From: Marinobacterium nitratireducens
GTDB lineage: Bacteria > Pseudomonadota > Gammaproteobacteria > Pseudomonadales > Balneatricaceae
NCBI RefSeq assembly: GCF_014645375.1
Contig: NZ_BMLT01000001.1
Span: 248,001 to 312,000, forward strand
DNA length: 64,000 nt
Direction of reading: 5' to 3'
The notes below the pieces were generated by a model. That model was not told the origin of the DNA. It was given only the letters and a program-made list of their open reading frames with translations, and made no database searches. Made by a program: the position numbers and the translations under genes. Shown in pieces: positions 9,526 through 19,761 of the stretch (position 1 is the first letter of the stretch; each line of letters begins with the position of its first letter).

Positions 9526-10176
9526 ATGATGAACAAATTTACGCAGCACCAGGGGATCGTCGCGCCGCTGGATCGCGCCAACGTCGATACCGACCTGATC
9601 ATTCCGAAACAGTTTCTCAAGTCGATCAAGCGCAGCGGCTTCGGTCCCAACCTGTTCGACGAACTGCGCTACCTCGACGAGGGGCAGCCGGACCAGGACT
9701 GCAGCGGGCGTCCGCTGAACCCGGATTTCGTGCTCAACAAGGCCCGCTACCAGGGCACCAGCATCCTGCTGGCGCGCAAGAACTTCGGCTGCGGCTCGAG
9801 CCGGGAGCACGCGCCCTGGGCGCTCGAGGATTTCGGTATCCGCGCCATTATCGCGCCGAGCTTCGCCGATATCTTCTACAACAACTGTTTCAAGAACGGT
9901 CTGCTGCCGATCGTGCTGGACGAGGCTGTCGTCGATCAGCTGTTCGCCGAAACCGAAGCCAGCGAGGGCTACCAGCTGTCGATCGATCTGGAGCGCCAGT
10001 GTGTGATCAAGCCGGACGGCAGCGAGATTGCGTTCGAGGTCGACGCCTTCCGCAAGCACTGCCTGCTGAACGGTCTGGACGATATCGGTCTGACGCTGCA
10101 GTATGCCGACGACATCCGGGACTACGAAACCAAGCGTCGTGCCAGCGCGCCCTGGCTGTTCGATACGATCAAATAG
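9526..10176 (+). CDS. leuD: 3-isopropylmalate dehydratase small subunit
   Basis: Small swivelling subunit of isopropylmalate isomerase, 216 residues. Diagnostic parts are [21 protein letters not shown] near the N-terminus and the substrate-recognition segment [21 protein letters not shown] lies directly upstream; the gene begins with two ATG codons (9526 and 9529) and either may be used. It follows leuC by 15 bp and precedes leuB by 10 bp, so it is translated from the same message. Confidence 0.98.
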   Translation: MMNKFTQHQGIVAPLDRANVDTDLIIPKQFLKSIKRSGFGPNLFDELRYLDEGQPDQDCSGRPLNPDFVLNKARYQGTSILLARKNFGCGSSREHAPWALEDFGIRAIIAPSFADIFYNNCFKNGLLPIVLDEAVVDQLFAETEASEGYQLSIDLERQCVIKPDGSEIAFEVDAFRKHCLLNGLDDIGLTLQYADDIRDYETKRRASAPWLFDTIK

Positions 10177-10186
10177 GATATTGATA

Positions 10187-11269
10187 ATGAGCAAACAAGT
10201 TCTGATTCTGCCGGGCGACGGCATCGGTCCGGAAATCGTGCGCGAAGCGCGTCGCGTGCTGGAAGCGGTCAACACCCGGTACAGCCTCGGTCTGGAGCTC
10301 GACGAAGCGCTGGTGGGCGGCGCGGCAATCGACGCCACCGGCAAGCCGCTGCCGGATGAAACCCTGGCGGCGGCCAAGGCCGCCGATGCCATTCTGCTGG
10401 GTGCGGTCGGCGGTCCGAAGTGGGATACCATCCCGGACTTTTCGATCCGTCCGGAAAAGGGCCTGCTGGGCATCCGTTCGTCCCTGGGTCTGTTCGGCAA
10501 CCTGCGCCCGGCGATTCTGTATCCGCAGCTGGCGCACGCCTCCAGCCTGAAGCCCGAAGTGGTATCGGGCCTGGATATCCTGATCGTGCGCGAGCTGACC
10601 GGCGGCATCTATTTCGGCCAGCCGCGCGGCATCCGCGAGAAGGAAGGCGGTATCCGCGAAGGCTTCAACACCTACGTCTACGACGAGAACGAAATCCGCC
10701 GCATCGGCCGGGTCGCGTTCGAGGCGGCGCGGGCGCGCAACAAGCGTCTGTGCTCGGTCGACAAGGCCAACGTGCTGGAAGTCACAGTGCTGTGGCGCGA
10801 GATCATGAACGACCTGGCGAAGGAATACCCGGACGTCGAGCTGTCGCACATGTACGTCGACAACGCCGCGATGCAGCTGGTGCGCGCACCGAAGCAGTTC
10901 GACGTCATGGTGACCGGCAACATGTTCGGTGACATCCTGTCCGATGCCGCGGCCATGCTCACTGGTTCCATCGGCATGCTGCCGTCCGCTTCGCTGGACG
11001 AAAGCGGCAAGGGCATGTACGAGCCGTGCCACGGTTCGGCGCCGGATATCGCCGGCCAGGGTATCGCCAACCCGTTGGCAACCATCCTCTCAGCCGCTAT
11101 GATGTTACGTTACTCTCTCGATGCCGGGGACGCCGCGGATCGGATCGAGGCCGCTGTCAGCAGCGTGCTGGATCAGAATCTGCGCACCGCCGACATCATG
11201 TCGTCGGGCATGACCCGCGTCAGCACGTCGGAGATGGGAGACGCGGTTCTGGCCGCGCTCAACGCCTGA
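10187..11269 (+). CDS. leuB: 3-isopropylmalate dehydrogenase
   Basis: NAD-dependent oxidative decarboxylation of 3-isopropylmalate, 360 residues, cytoplasmic homodimer. Visible motifs: [11 protein letters not shown] at the start, [32 protein letters not shown], the catalytic lysine segment SVDKANVLE, and the metal-binding VDNAAMQL and [11 protein letters not shown] aspartates. [14 protein letters not shown] completes the coenzyme site. The ATG at 10187 follows leuD by 10 bp; a longer in-frame extension into leuD is not credible because the family begins at the Rossmann-like first strand. It is last in the leu operon and is followed by a terminator. Confidence 0.98.
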   Translation: MSKQVLILPGDGIGPEIVREARRVLEAVNTRYSLGLELDEALVGGAAIDATGKPLPDETLAAAKAADAILLGAVGGPKWDTIPDFSIRPEKGLLGIRSSLGLFGNLRPAILYPQLAHASSLKPEVVSGLDILIVRELTGGIYFGQPRGIREKEGGIREGFNTYVYDENEIRRIGRVAFEAARARNKRLCSVDKANVLEVTVLWREIMNDLAKEYPDVELSHMYVDNAAMQLVRAPKQFDVMVTGNMFGDILSDAAAMLTGSIGMLPSASLDESGKGMYEPCHGSAPDIAGQGIANPLATILSAAMMLRYSLDAGDAADRIEAAVSSVLDQNLRTADIMSSGMTRVSTSEMGDAVLAALNA

Positions 11270-11317
11270 CGTTGGCCCCCCGCGGTTGAGTGGCGGGGGC
11301 GATAAGGCCGTAACGAC

Positions 11318-11344
11318 AGCCGGTTCCGCGCGAGCCGGCTTTTG
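11318..11344 (+). terminator. terminator after leuB
   Basis: AGCCGG and CCGGCT arms around a GC-rich loop are followed by TTTT. An additional hairpin, CCCCCGC...GCGGGGG, lies just before it at about 11277-11300. The pair would end leuCDB transcription before asd. Confidence 0.7.
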
Positions 11345-11353
11345 TATATGCAG

Positions 11354-11378
11354 CGACCGGCAACGCCGTTGCCGGTCG
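11354..11378. repeat. perfect 12-bp palindrome upstream of asd
   Basis: CGACCGGCAACG (11354-11365) is repeated exactly in inverse (11367-11378) with one base between. It sits after the leuB terminator and about 190 bp before asd. It could be an operator, a hairpin or a degenerate repeat. Its twofold symmetry is exact but I recognise no regulator for it. Confidence 0.5.
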
Positions 11379-11564
11379 ACATCGTCGTTCAACGGTTATT
11401 GAAATAAGGATGGCGGCGGCAGCGACAGCGCTGCCGCGCCGGCGGTTCCCGAGGGTAGTTCGCCGGTCGCGCCACAAGTGTCACCAGGGAGGTCGCAGAT
11501 TCCGGGTACTCAGCCGTTAACAGGCGAAGGCTCCGGCGGCCCCCTTTTCAACATGGGGAAGATA

Positions 11565-12677
11565 ATGAAGCGTGTAGGTTTTGTAGGTTGGCGAGGCATG
11601 GTCGGTTCCGTGCTGATGCAGCGTATGCGAGACGAGCGGGACTTCGATCTGATTGAAGAACCGGTCTTTTTCACCACCTCTCAGGTGGGCGAGGCGGGAC
11701 CCGATATCGGTAAATCGATCCCGGCGCTCAAGGACGCCAACAGCATCGACGAACTGAAGCAGATGGATGCGATCATCTCCTGCCAGGGCGGCGACTACAC
11801 CAAGGCGATCTTCCCGCAGCTGCGTGCCGCAGGCTGGCAGGGTTACTGGATCGACGCCGCCTCGTCGCTGCGTATGGACGACGACAGCCTGATTATCCTG
11901 GATCCGGTCAACCTGGACGTGATCAAGGATGGCCTGTCGCGTGGCGTGAAGAACTTCGTCGGCGGCAACTGCACCGTGTCGCTGATGCTGATGGGGCTTG
12001 GCGGCCTGTTCAAGGCCGGCCAGATCGAATGGCTCACCTCCATGACCTACCAGGCGGCATCCGGCGGCGGCGCGCGCCACATGCGCGAACTGATCAGCCA
12101 GATGGGCATCATCCATGGCTCGGTCGCCGACAAGCTGGACGCCTCCAGCGCCATCCTCGAGGTGGATCGCATCGTTGCCGAAACCATCCGCAGCGGTCAG
12201 ATGCCGACCGACAACTTCGGCGTACCGCTGGCCGGCAGCCTGATCCCCTGGATCGACAGCGCACTGGAGAACGGTCAGAGCCGCGAGGAGTGGAAGGGCT
12301 TTGCCGAAACCAACAAGATCCTCGGTCTGTCCGCAAGCCCGGTACCGATCGACGGCACCTGCGTGCGTATCGGCGCGATGCGCTGCCACAGTCAGGCCTT
12401 CACCATCAAGCTGAAGCAGGACATCCCGGTCGACGAGATCGAGGGCATGCTGGCCGAGGCCAACGACTGGGTCAAGGTGATCCCGAACGATCGCGACCTC
12501 ACCATGCAGGAACTGACCCCGGCCAAGGTTACCGGCACGCTGTCGGTGCCGGTCGGGCGTCTGCGCAAGATGAATATGGGGCCGCAGTACCTCAATGCCT
12601 TCAGTGTCGGCGATCAGCTGCTCTGGGGCGCCGCAGAACCGCTGCGCCGCATGCTGCGAATCCTGATGGCGGGCTGA
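11565..12677 (+). CDS. asd: aspartate-semialdehyde dehydrogenase
   Basis: Reduces beta-aspartyl phosphate to aspartate semialdehyde, the branch point to lysine, diaminopimelate, methionine, threonine and isoleucine. 370 residues, of the gammaproteobacterial type: [18 protein letters not shown] at the NADPH site and active-site Cys136 in [10 protein letters not shown]. The ATG at 11565 with GGGGAAG upstream gives the standard N-terminus; an in-frame upstream extension lacks similarity. It follows the leu operon and precedes a second asd-family gene, as in Pseudomonas. Confidence 0.97.
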   Translation: MKRVGFVGWRGMVGSVLMQRMRDERDFDLIEEPVFFTTSQVGEAGPDIGKSIPALKDANSIDELKQMDAIISCQGGDYTKAIFPQLRAAGWQGYWIDAASSLRMDDDSLIILDPVNLDVIKDGLSRGVKNFVGGNCTVSLMLMGLGGLFKAGQIEWLTSMTYQAASGGGARHMRELISQMGIIHGSVADKLDASSAILEVDRIVAETIRSGQMPTDNFGVPLAGSLIPWIDSALENGQSREEWKGFAETNKILGLSASPVPIDGTCVRIGAMRCHSQAFTIKLKQDIPVDEIEGMLAEANDWVKVIPNDRDLTMQELTPAKVTGTLSVPVGRLRKMNMGPQYLNAFSVGDQLLWGAAEPLRRMLRILMAG

Positions 12678-12785
12678 CCGGTCCGCGACAGCACCAATAC
12701 GGCGGGCGTGCCTGATTTCATCACCGGGCCGTCCGTCTCCCTGCCAGCCCGACCGCGTTCGGGCTGGTCTGCGTTTGGAGATAAG

Positions 12786-13802
12786 ATGACACAGACCTAC
12801 AACGTCGCCGTAGTCGGCGCCACCGGCCTCGTCGGCGAAGCCATTGTCGAACTGCTGGAATCGCGCGACTTTCCGGTCGGCGAGCTGTTCGTACTGGCCA
12901 GCAATGAATCCGCCGGCAAGCCGGTGTACTTCAAGGGGCGCTCGATCAAGGTCGGCGACCTGGCCGATTTCGATTTCAGTCAGGTGCAGATCGCGCTGTT
13001 TTCCGCCGGTAGCGCGGTGGCGGCCGAGTATGCGCCGCGTGCGGTCGATGCCGGCTGCGTGGTCATCGACAACAGTTCGTGCTTTCGCAACGAGCCGGAG
13101 GTGCCGCTGGTGGTGCCGGAGGTCAACCCCGAGCGGGTGCGCGAGCACTGCGGCATTATCGCCAACCCCAACTGCTCCACCATCCAGATGCTGGTCGCGC
13201 TGGCGCCGATATACCGCTATGCCGGTATCCGGCGCATCAACGTCGCTACCTATCAGGCGGTATCCGGTGCCGGCCGTCAGGCGGTCGAGGAGCTGGCGCG
13301 CCAGACCGCGCTGCTGCTCAACGCCCGCGATGTCGACAACCAGCACTTCGCCAAGCAGATGGCGTTCAACGTGCTGCCGCAGATCGACAGCCTGGACGAC
13401 AGTGGCTACAGCGGCGAAGAGCTGAAAATGGTCTGGGAAACGCGCAAGATTCTCGAGGATGACGAAATCGCCGTCACGCCGACCTGCGTCAGGGTGCCGG
13501 TATTCTTCGGTCACAGCGAGGCGGTGCACCTGGAAACCCGCGACCCGATCAGTGCGCTGGAGGTCCGCGAGCTGCTGCAGCAGGCGCCGGGCATAGAAGT
13601 GCTGGACGAAGCGCAGGACGGCGGCTGGGCCACGCCGGTCACGGAAGCTGCCGGCAAGGATGCGGTCTTTGTCAGCCGTATTCGCGAGGATATCACGGCC
13701 GAAAACGGCATCAATCTCTGGGTGGTGTCGGATAATGTTCGCAAGGGCGCGGCGCTGAATGCGGTGCAGATCGCGGAGCTGCTGATACGCGAACCTTTCT
13801 AA
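12786..13802 (+). CDS. aspartate-semialdehyde dehydrogenase paralogue (Usg-like)
   Basis: A second ASADH-family protein of 338 residues from the other subclass. It has the VAVVGATGLVGEAIVELLESR nucleotide-binding start, SAGSAVAAEYAP, and NPNCSTIQM with the cysteine at residue 130, so the nucleophile is kept. The YQAVSGAGRQAVEEL segment carries substrate-binding residues. GGAG precedes the ATG. In Pseudomonas and relatives such a paralogue sits between asd and fimV. Because Cys130 is present it may be catalytic; Usg proteins that have lost activity are the alternative. About 110 bp separate it from asd. Confidence 0.9.
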   Translation: MTQTYNVAVVGATGLVGEAIVELLESRDFPVGELFVLASNESAGKPVYFKGRSIKVGDLADFDFSQVQIALFSAGSAVAAEYAPRAVDAGCVVIDNSSCFRNEPEVPLVVPEVNPERVREHCGIIANPNCSTIQMLVALAPIYRYAGIRRINVATYQAVSGAGRQAVEELARQTALLLNARDVDNQHFAKQMAFNVLPQIDSLDDSGYSGEELKMVWETRKILEDDEIAVTPTCVRVPVFFGHSEAVHLETRDPISALEVRELLQQAPGIEVLDEAQDGGWATPVTEAAGKDAVFVSRIREDITAENGINLWVVSDNVRKGAALNAVQIAELLIREPF

Positions 13803-13976
13803 ATGCACAGGTCGCGGGCGCGCCTGGCGGTCATGTGGCTGTGTTGCCGGGATTTGCAATCTTGGCGCCAGCCTTGACCGTCTCCGTGTTTATCATCAAT
13901 ACTTTGTCCGGTATTCGGAATCGCAACTTCCTGATTTACGGACGTATCTCGGAAGTGGACTGAAAGGAACAGGCAA

Positions 13977-16900
13977 ATGTTTCGCAAACTTGCTGTAAGT
14001 CTAGCTGTAGCGGGAGTTCTGAGCGCCACCCAGGCCAGTGCGCTGGGGTTGGGTCAGATCCGAATCAAATCGGCACTCAACGAGCCGCTCGACGCGGAGA
14101 TACAGCTGCTGCGGGTACGTGACCTGGATGCACAGCAGATTCAGCCGCAGATGGCGGATATGGATCAGTTTGCCATCGCCGGTATCGACCGTTCGCGCCT
14201 GGTTTCCAGCGTCCAGTTCTCGGTCGACGTCAGGCCCAATGGCACCGGTGTCATTCACATGACCTCGTCGCAGCCGGTGCGCGAACCCTTCCTCAACCTG
14301 CTGGTCGAGGTCAACTGGCCCAGCGGTCGACTGGTGCGCGAATACACGGTGCTGCTCGACCCGCCTGTCTTCGAGGCGGCCCCGGTTGCCGGCGCTGCTG
14401 CGCCTGTGCAGGCGCCGGTGAGCGTGGCTCCGACCCGCCCGGCCCCGACTCCGGTGAGGACGGTCGCGCCCGCGCCGAGCCGTTCGAGCGCGCCGGTCGA
14501 TAACATCCGCACCCGTGCCGCTTCCAACCAGGTCTTCGTCGAAACCCAGGATACGCTGGGCGCGCTGGCGCGACGTCATTCCCCGGGCGGCGGCACCACG
14601 CTGAACCAGATGATGCTGGCGCTTCAGCGCAAGAACCCCCAGGCCTTCCCCAACGGCAATATCAACTTCCTGAAGGCCGGGATGGTGCTGGATCTGCCGA
14701 CGCTGGAAGAAGTTCGGGCGCTGAGCCCGGCGGACGCCAACCGCGAAGTCTCGCGCCAGATGCAGGCGTGGAAAACCGGCAACCGCAGCGCCGCGGCGCC
14801 CAGCACACCCCAGACGGACGGCTCAAAAAAAAAGCCGGTAGCCCCGTCTGACTCCCAGGCCGAAGCGACCCCCGCGTCGCAGCCTCAGCTGAAGATCCTC
14901 ACCCCCGAGGATACCGGCAGCGAAGAGGTGGCTGAGGAGACGGCCGGGGCAGAACAGGCCGCACCTTCCGTCGCCGCCTCGACGCCTGAAGCCAAGGCGT
15001 TGCTCGAGCGCAACGAGGCACTGGAAAACCAGCTTGCCGTTACCCAGGAAACCGTTGACCGCGTGGAGCGGGAAAACGCCGAGCTGAACGAAAAACTCAC
15101 CGCCATCACCCAGCAGCTGGAGACGCTGCAGCGTTTGCTGGAACTCAAGGACCAGCAGATGGCGGCGCTGCAGACGCAGCTGCAACAGGTGCAGGAAACA
15201 CCGCAACAGCCGGCCGCCGCGCCGGCGCCGCCAAATCAGCCGCCGTCCGGTCTTGTCGATACCCTGACCGGCAATCCTGCCTACATGGCCGGCATCGGTG
15301 CCGTGATCGGCGCGCTGCTGGTGGCCCTGCTGGGACTGCTGCGGCGTCGCAAGGACAGCGAAGCCAGGCCCTACAACGTCGAAACCGCTGAGGCGCCGGC
15401 GCCGGCGGCCGGAATCGCCACCGGCGCCGCAGCGGTTGCCGCGGGCGCCGTTGCCGCCGAGGCGCTGTCCGACGAGCAGCCGGCCGAAGAGGCAGCGGGC
15501 GAAAAAGCCGTTACCGCGCAGAGCGGGCAGCCGGCGCAGGCCGACGAACTCGACCTCGATATGGACCTCGATCTGGACCTGCCGCTCGACGAGGCGGCGG
15601 CCGCGGAGAAGCAGGCGACCGATGACGAGTTCGACCTCAGCCTCGACGGTGCTTTCGAGGAAGAATCCCTGCCGGATGACCGGGTGAGCGATATCGCCGA
15701 GGTCGATGACGAGGAGTTCGATCTCAGCTTCGATACCGAACTGGAAGGCGACGACGAGCCGATGCCGAACGCGGACGCCGAGGACGAAGTCGACGACACC
15801 CTGGACGAGATCCTCGGTGACGCCATGGGCGACGAGGAGGAAGCGGAGCGGGCGGACCTTCGCTCCGGCATGGGGCAGCTCGAGTCGCTGGCGGATGCCG
15901 ATGACGAGCCGGAGGACACCCTCGAAAGTCTGGGGCTGGATTCTGTGATCGCGGCCAGCGACGTGCCGAAGCAGCCGGAAGAAGAGGCGATCGATTTTTC
16001 CGGCAAGGGTCAGGTCGATGCGCTCGACCGTTCCGACGAGGAAGCCGAGGAGTACCGCCTGTCGATGGTGCAGCCTGTCGTTGCCGATGACGACGAAGAC
16101 CTGCTTGGCGGTGGCGCGGTCAGCTCGCAGGAAACGGCGCCGGACGAGCCGGCCGCTCAGGACGAGACCTCCGAGGTCGATGAAAGTCCGGCGGAACCGG
16201 CCTTCGAATTCGACGACACCGAGTCTGCGGCGCCGCAGCAGGACGAGACCCTCGCCGAGGCGCCCGAGAGCCCGGCCTTCGAGTTCGACGAGGATTTCGA
16301 AAGCGCCGGCGAGAGCCCTGCCCGGGCGGTCGAGCCGGAAGCCGAGACCGAAGTCAGCGAGGACGATATCGACGCCATCCTGGCGCAGGCCGGTGCCGAG
16401 CTGACGCTGGAGGATGAGCCCGAGGCGACTGCGGAGCAGGAGGCTGCGCAGGAGTCGGTTGCGGCAGAGACTGCCGATGACGATGGTCTCAGCCTGCACC
16501 CGGACCTCGAAGAGTTGCTGTCGAGCCACGAAGCCGGTCAGGACGAGGATGCCCTGACGCTCGAGGACGACGCCTCCGGCGACGACGAGGATCTCGACGA
16601 AATGCTGGCGGCGCTGGAGAAGGGCTTTCCCGGCGACTCCGGCGACGAGCTGAGCGAAGTCGAGGAAGAGCTGACCACCAATATCGCCCATGACCTCGAG
16701 GACGACGATTCGGATCTGGACTCGGAGCTCGAGGCCCTGCTCGGTTCGGTCGACGACGAAATCGCGCTCGACGAGTCCGGTGCCGACGACGAGGATCTGG
16801 GCATGGAAGGGCTCGAATTCCTCGACGGCACCGACGAGGTCGAAACCAAGCTCGATCTCGCCCGCGCCTATATCGACATGGAAGACCGCGACGGCGCCAA

Positions 16901-16982
16901 GGATATTCTGTCCGAGATCCTCAGCGAGGGCAGCGACAAGCAGCAGCAGGAAGCGCGCAAACTGATGGAGTCCCTGAGCTGA
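13977..16982 (+). CDS. fimV: FimV/HubP family polar protein
   Basis: A 1001-residue inner-membrane protein that binds peptidoglycan and organises the cell pole, needed for type IV pilus function in Pseudomonas. Order: signal peptide (residues 1-22, ending TQASA/LG), a FimV N-terminal domain (IRIKSALNEPLDAEIQLL), a proline/alanine linker, a LysM domain (about 188-243), a coiled coil (about 340-400), a membrane helix (about 436-456) followed by RRR, a very acidic Asp/Glu cytoplasmic region (about 500-950), and the conserved C-terminal TPR-like FimV domain (TKLDLARAYIDMEDRDGAKD). AAGGAAC lies upstream of the ATG. It precedes truA as in related genomes. Confidence 0.95.
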   Translation: MFRKLAVSLAVAGVLSATQASALGLGQIRIKSALNEPLDAEIQLLRVRDLDAQQIQPQMADMDQFAIAGIDRSRLVSSVQFSVDVRPNGTGVIHMTSSQPVREPFLNLLVEVNWPSGRLVREYTVLLDPPVFEAAPVAGAAAPVQAPVSVAPTRPAPTPVRTVAPAPSRSSAPVDNIRTRAASNQVFVETQDTLGALARRHSPGGGTTLNQMMLALQRKNPQAFPNGNINFLKAGMVLDLPTLEEVRALSPADANREVSRQMQAWKTGNRSAAAPSTPQTDGSKKKPVAPSDSQAEATPASQPQLKILTPEDTGSEEVAEETAGAEQAAPSVAASTPEAKALLERNEALENQLAVTQETVDRVERENAELNEKLTAITQQLETLQRLLELKDQQMAALQTQLQQVQETPQQPAAAPAPPNQPPSGLVDTLTGNPAYMAGIGAVIGALLVALLGLLRRRKDSEARPYNVETAEAPAPAAGIATGAAAVAAGAVAAEALSDEQPAEEAAGEKAVTAQSGQPAQADELDLDMDLDLDLPLDEAAAAEKQATDDEFDLSLDGAFEEESLPDDRVSDIAEVDDEEFDLSFDTELEGDDEPMPNADAEDEVDDTLDEILGDAMGDEEEAERADLRSGMGQLESLADADDEPEDTLESLGLDSVIAASDVPKQPEEEAIDFSGKGQVDALDRSDEEAEEYRLSMVQPVVADDDEDLLGGGAVSSQETAPDEPAAQDETSEVDESPAEPAFEFDDTESAAPQQDETLAEAPESPAFEFDEDFESAGESPARAVEPEAETEVSEDDIDAILAQAGAELTLEDEPEATAEQEAAQESVAAETADDDGLSLHPDLEELLSSHEAGQDEDALTLEDDASGDDEDLDEMLAALEKGFPGDSGDELSEVEEELTTNIAHDLEDDDSDLDSELEALLGSVDDEIALDESGADDEDLGMEGLEFLDGTDEVETKLDLARAYIDMEDRDGAKDILSEILSEGSDKQQQEARKLMESLS

Positions 16983-17013
16983 CCGGGAGTCGGCTCTTTT
17001 CCCAGAGCATTCA

Positions 17014-17859
17014 ATGAAGTCCGATACAGAAACCACCACGGGGGCGATTTCGATCGCCCCCGTCCGTTATGCCCTGTGCGTCGAATATGCCGGGGCGGCC
17101 TATCATGGCTGGCAGGCGCAGAAAACCGGCAATGTGACCAGCGTGCAGGCAACCCTGGAGCGGGCCCTGAGCCGTATTGCCAACGAGCCTGTCAGCGTCG
17201 TCTGCGCCGGACGTACCGACGCCGGCGTCAACGGCACCTATCAGATCATCCATTTCGATAGCCGGGCGCGGCGCGACGAGCGGGCCTGGGTGCTGGGTAC
17301 CAACAGCCACCTGCCGGACGATATCGCGGTACGCTGGGCGCGCCAGGTCGACGAGCGCTTTCACGCCCGCTTTTCCGCCCGCGAGCGCCGTTACCGCTAC
17401 CTGATCTACAGTGCGCCGGTGAAACCGGCGTTGCTGGCGCGGGGCATTACCTGGACCTACAAGGCACTCGACGTCGGGCGCATGAATGCCGGCGCGGTCC
17501 ATCTGGTCGGGGAGCACGACTTCACCTCCTACCGGGCGGTCGGCTGTCAGGCCAAAAGCCCGATCCGCGAGGTGCGGGCGCTCGAGGTGTACCGCAGCGG
17601 CGAGCTGATCGTCATCGACGTTCGCGCCAACGCCTTTTTGCACCACATGGTACGGAATATCGCCGGCGTACTGATGAAAATCGGCGCAGGGGAGGCGGAG
17701 CCCGGCTGGGCTGAGGAAGTGCTGCACGCCAGGGACCGGCGTCAGGGCGGCATCACCGCGCCGCCCTGGGGGCTTTATTTCGTCGATGTCGACTATCCCG
17801 CCGAATTCGGGTTGCCGGCATCGTCCCTGGGGCCTTTCTTCCTCGACCGTGCGGAATGA
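17014..17859 (+). CDS. truA: tRNA pseudouridine(38-40) synthase
   Basis: Converts uridines 38, 39 and 40 of many tRNAs to pseudouridine. 281 residues. The catalytic aspartate is Asp69 in CAGRTDAGV, and [14 protein letters not shown] and [19 protein letters not shown] are standard. The residues after the catalytic motif read NGTYQIIHF where E. coli TruA has HGTGQVVHF, so a usually conserved histidine is asparagine and a glycine is tyrosine. The first 14 residues are an unconserved tail; a later start is possible but no better site is seen. It is 31 bp after fimV and 52 bp before trpF. Confidence 0.96.
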   Translation: MKSDTETTTGAISIAPVRYALCVEYAGAAYHGWQAQKTGNVTSVQATLERALSRIANEPVSVVCAGRTDAGVNGTYQIIHFDSRARRDERAWVLGTNSHLPDDIAVRWARQVDERFHARFSARERRYRYLIYSAPVKPALLARGITWTYKALDVGRMNAGAVHLVGEHDFTSYRAVGCQAKSPIREVRALEVYRSGELIVIDVRANAFLHHMVRNIAGVLMKIGAGEAEPGWAEEVLHARDRRQGGITAPPWGLYFVDVDYPAEFGLPASSLGPFFLDRAE

Positions 17860-17911
17860 CTTTCGCGGCGCCGATCTGGTACCATCAAGCGATTTCGGGG
17901 CCCGGTTAGCT

Positions 17912-18535
17912 GTGACACGAATCAAGATCTGCGGTATTACGACGCTCGAAGACGCCCTGGCGGCGGTCGAGTATGGCGCCCATGCGCTGGGTTTCGTGTT
18001 CTACGAGCCCAGCCCGCGTTATGTCGAGCCCGAGGTCGCGGCCCGCATCATCGCGGCTCTGCCGCCGTTCGTGACCACAACGGCGCTGTTCGTCGATGCG
18101 CCGGCGGCGCGTATCGAGTCGGTGCTGGCGACCACGGGCGTCGACCTGCTGCAGTTTCACGGCGATGAACCGGAATCCGGGTGCCGGTCGTACAACCGCC
18201 CCTATATCAAGGCGTTACGGATGAAATCAGGCCTTGACCTCGCCGCTGCAGTCGCGGAATATCCCTCCGCCCGCGGCATCCTGCTGGATGCCTACCGGCC
18301 CGGAGTTCCCGGCGGTACCGGCGAGTCGTTCGACTGGTCGCGCATTCCCGTCGATCTGGCCCCGCGCATCGTGCTGGCCGGCGGCCTTACGCCGGACAAT
18401 ATCGCCGACGGGGTGCGCCAGGTGCGGCCCTTTGCCGTAGACGTCAGTGGCGGCGTGGAACGCGCCAAGGGCGTCAAGGATCACAACAAATTGAAGCAGT
18501 TTATCGAAGAGGTGGCACGTGCCGACAAAAGCTGA
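17912..18535 (+). CDS. trpF: phosphoribosylanthranilate isomerase
   Basis: Amadori rearrangement of N-(5-phosphoribosyl)anthranilate in tryptophan synthesis. 207 residues, a single TIM barrel. Catalytic Cys7 (IKICGIT) and Asp126 (LLDAYRPG) are at their standard positions when the GTG at 17912 is used, which fixes the start. AGGLTPDNI and VDVSGGVE form the phosphate site. Its end overlaps trpB by 17 bp, indicating translational coupling. trpD, trpC and trpE are elsewhere. Confidence 0.97.
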   Translation: MTRIKICGITTLEDALAAVEYGAHALGFVFYEPSPRYVEPEVAARIIAALPPFVTTTALFVDAPAARIESVLATTGVDLLQFHGDEPESGCRSYNRPYIKALRMKSGLDLAAAVAEYPSARGILLDAYRPGVPGGTGESFDWSRIPVDLAPRIVLAGGLTPDNIADGVRQVRPFAVDVSGGVERAKGVKDHNKLKQFIEEVARADKS

Positions 18536-19739
18536 ACTGGCTGCGCTGATGCAGTTGCCGGATGATCGCGGACATTTCGGACCCTACGGTGGGTGCTTCG
18601 TCTCCGAGACCCTGATTTCCGCGCTCCAGGATCTGGATCGCACCTACGAGGAAATGCGTCGGGATCCGGTCTTTCAGGCCGAGTTCGACGCCGATCTGGC
18701 GCACTACGTGGGGCGCCCGTCGCCGCTCTATTTCGCCGAGCGACTGTCGCGCGAGAACGGCGGTGCGCGGATCTATCTCAAGCGTGAAGACCTCAATCAC
18801 ACCGGCGCCCACAAGGTGAACAACACCATCGGTCAGGCGCTGCTGGCCAAGAGAATGGGCAAGCCCCGCGTGATCGCGGAGACCGGCGCCGGCCAGCACG
18901 GCGTGGCGTCGGCAACCGTCGCCGCGCGCCTCGGGCTCGAGTGCCAGGTGTACATGGGCGTCGAAGACGTGCGGCGTCAGGCGCTCAACGTCTACCGCAT
19001 GAAACTGCTCGGTGCCGAGGTCATCGCCGTCGAGTCCGGCACCCGTACCCTGAAGGATGCCATGAACGAGGCGATGCGCGACTGGGTGACCAACGTCGAC
19101 AGCACCTACTACATCATCGGCACCGCCGCAGGTCCCCATCCGTATCCGAAACTGGTGCGCGATTTTCAGGCCATCATCGGCCGCGAAGCGCGGCAGCAGT
19201 GCCTCGACCAGGTCGGGCGTCTGCCGGATGCGCTGGTCGCCTGTGTCGGCGGCGGCTCCAACGCTATCGGCCTGTTCCATCCGTTCATCGCTGACGAGGG
19301 CGTGCGCATGGTCGGCGTCGAGGCCGGCGGCTACGGTCTCGAGACCGGTCAGCACGCGGCGCCGCTGTCGGCCGGGCGCCCCGGCGTGCTGCACGGCAAC
19401 CGCACCTACCTGATGGAGGACGATGCGGGCCAGATCATCGGTACCCATTCGGTATCGGCTGGGCTCGATTACCCGGGCGTAGGGCCGGAGCACTCCTGGC
19501 TCAAGGACTGCGGCCGGGCCGAGTACGTCGCCGCGACGGACGAGGAAGCGCTCGATGCCTTCCGCACCCTGACCCGCGTCGAGGGCATCATGCCGGCGCT
19601 GGAGTCGAGCCACGCGGTGGCGCACGCGCTGAAGATGGCCCGCGAGATGGACAAGGACGACGTCATCGTCGTCAACCTCTCGGGCCGTGGCGACAAGGAT
19701 ATCCACACCGTTGCCAGCATCGATGGCATCGAGTTCTGA
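18519..19739 (+). CDS. trpB: tryptophan synthase beta subunit
   Basis: PLP enzyme that joins indole and serine in the alpha2-beta2 tryptophan synthase. 406 residues. PLP forms its Schiff base with Lys99 ([10 protein letters not shown]). ETGAGQHG and the phosphate-binding GGGSNAIG segment are intact. It starts with GTG at 18519 inside the end of trpF, and trpA follows after 22 bp. In P. aeruginosa trpBA are located elsewhere, so this arrangement is the truA-trpF-trpB-trpA-accD form seen in other gammaproteobacteria. Confidence 0.98.
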   Translation: MPTKAELAALMQLPDDRGHFGPYGGCFVSETLISALQDLDRTYEEMRRDPVFQAEFDADLAHYVGRPSPLYFAERLSRENGGARIYLKREDLNHTGAHKVNNTIGQALLAKRMGKPRVIAETGAGQHGVASATVAARLGLECQVYMGVEDVRRQALNVYRMKLLGAEVIAVESGTRTLKDAMNEAMRDWVTNVDSTYYIIGTAAGPHPYPKLVRDFQAIIGREARQQCLDQVGRLPDALVACVGGGSNAIGLFHPFIADEGVRMVGVEAGGYGLETGQHAAPLSAGRPGVLHGNRTYLMEDDAGQIIGTHSVSAGLDYPGVGPEHSWLKDCGRAEYVAATDEEALDAFRTLTRVEGIMPALESSHAVAHALKMAREMDKDDVIVVNLSGRGDKDIHTVASIDGIEF

Positions 19740-19761
19740 GCTGCTGGAGAACAGATTGCAC

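Noticed and set aside
7966-10608. Long open frame on the minus strand opposite leuC-leuD-leuB
   Set aside because: It has no recognisable protein features, mirrors codon bias of the real genes and crosses three gene boundaries.
11517-13859. 780-codon minus-strand frame opposite both asd genes
   Set aside because: A mirror frame of high-GC coding sequence; the plus strand encodes complete enzymes with their active sites.
14823-17039. Minus-strand frame opposite fimV, rich in Leu, Arg and Val
   Set aside because: It reflects the Asp/Glu-rich codons of FimV read backwards.
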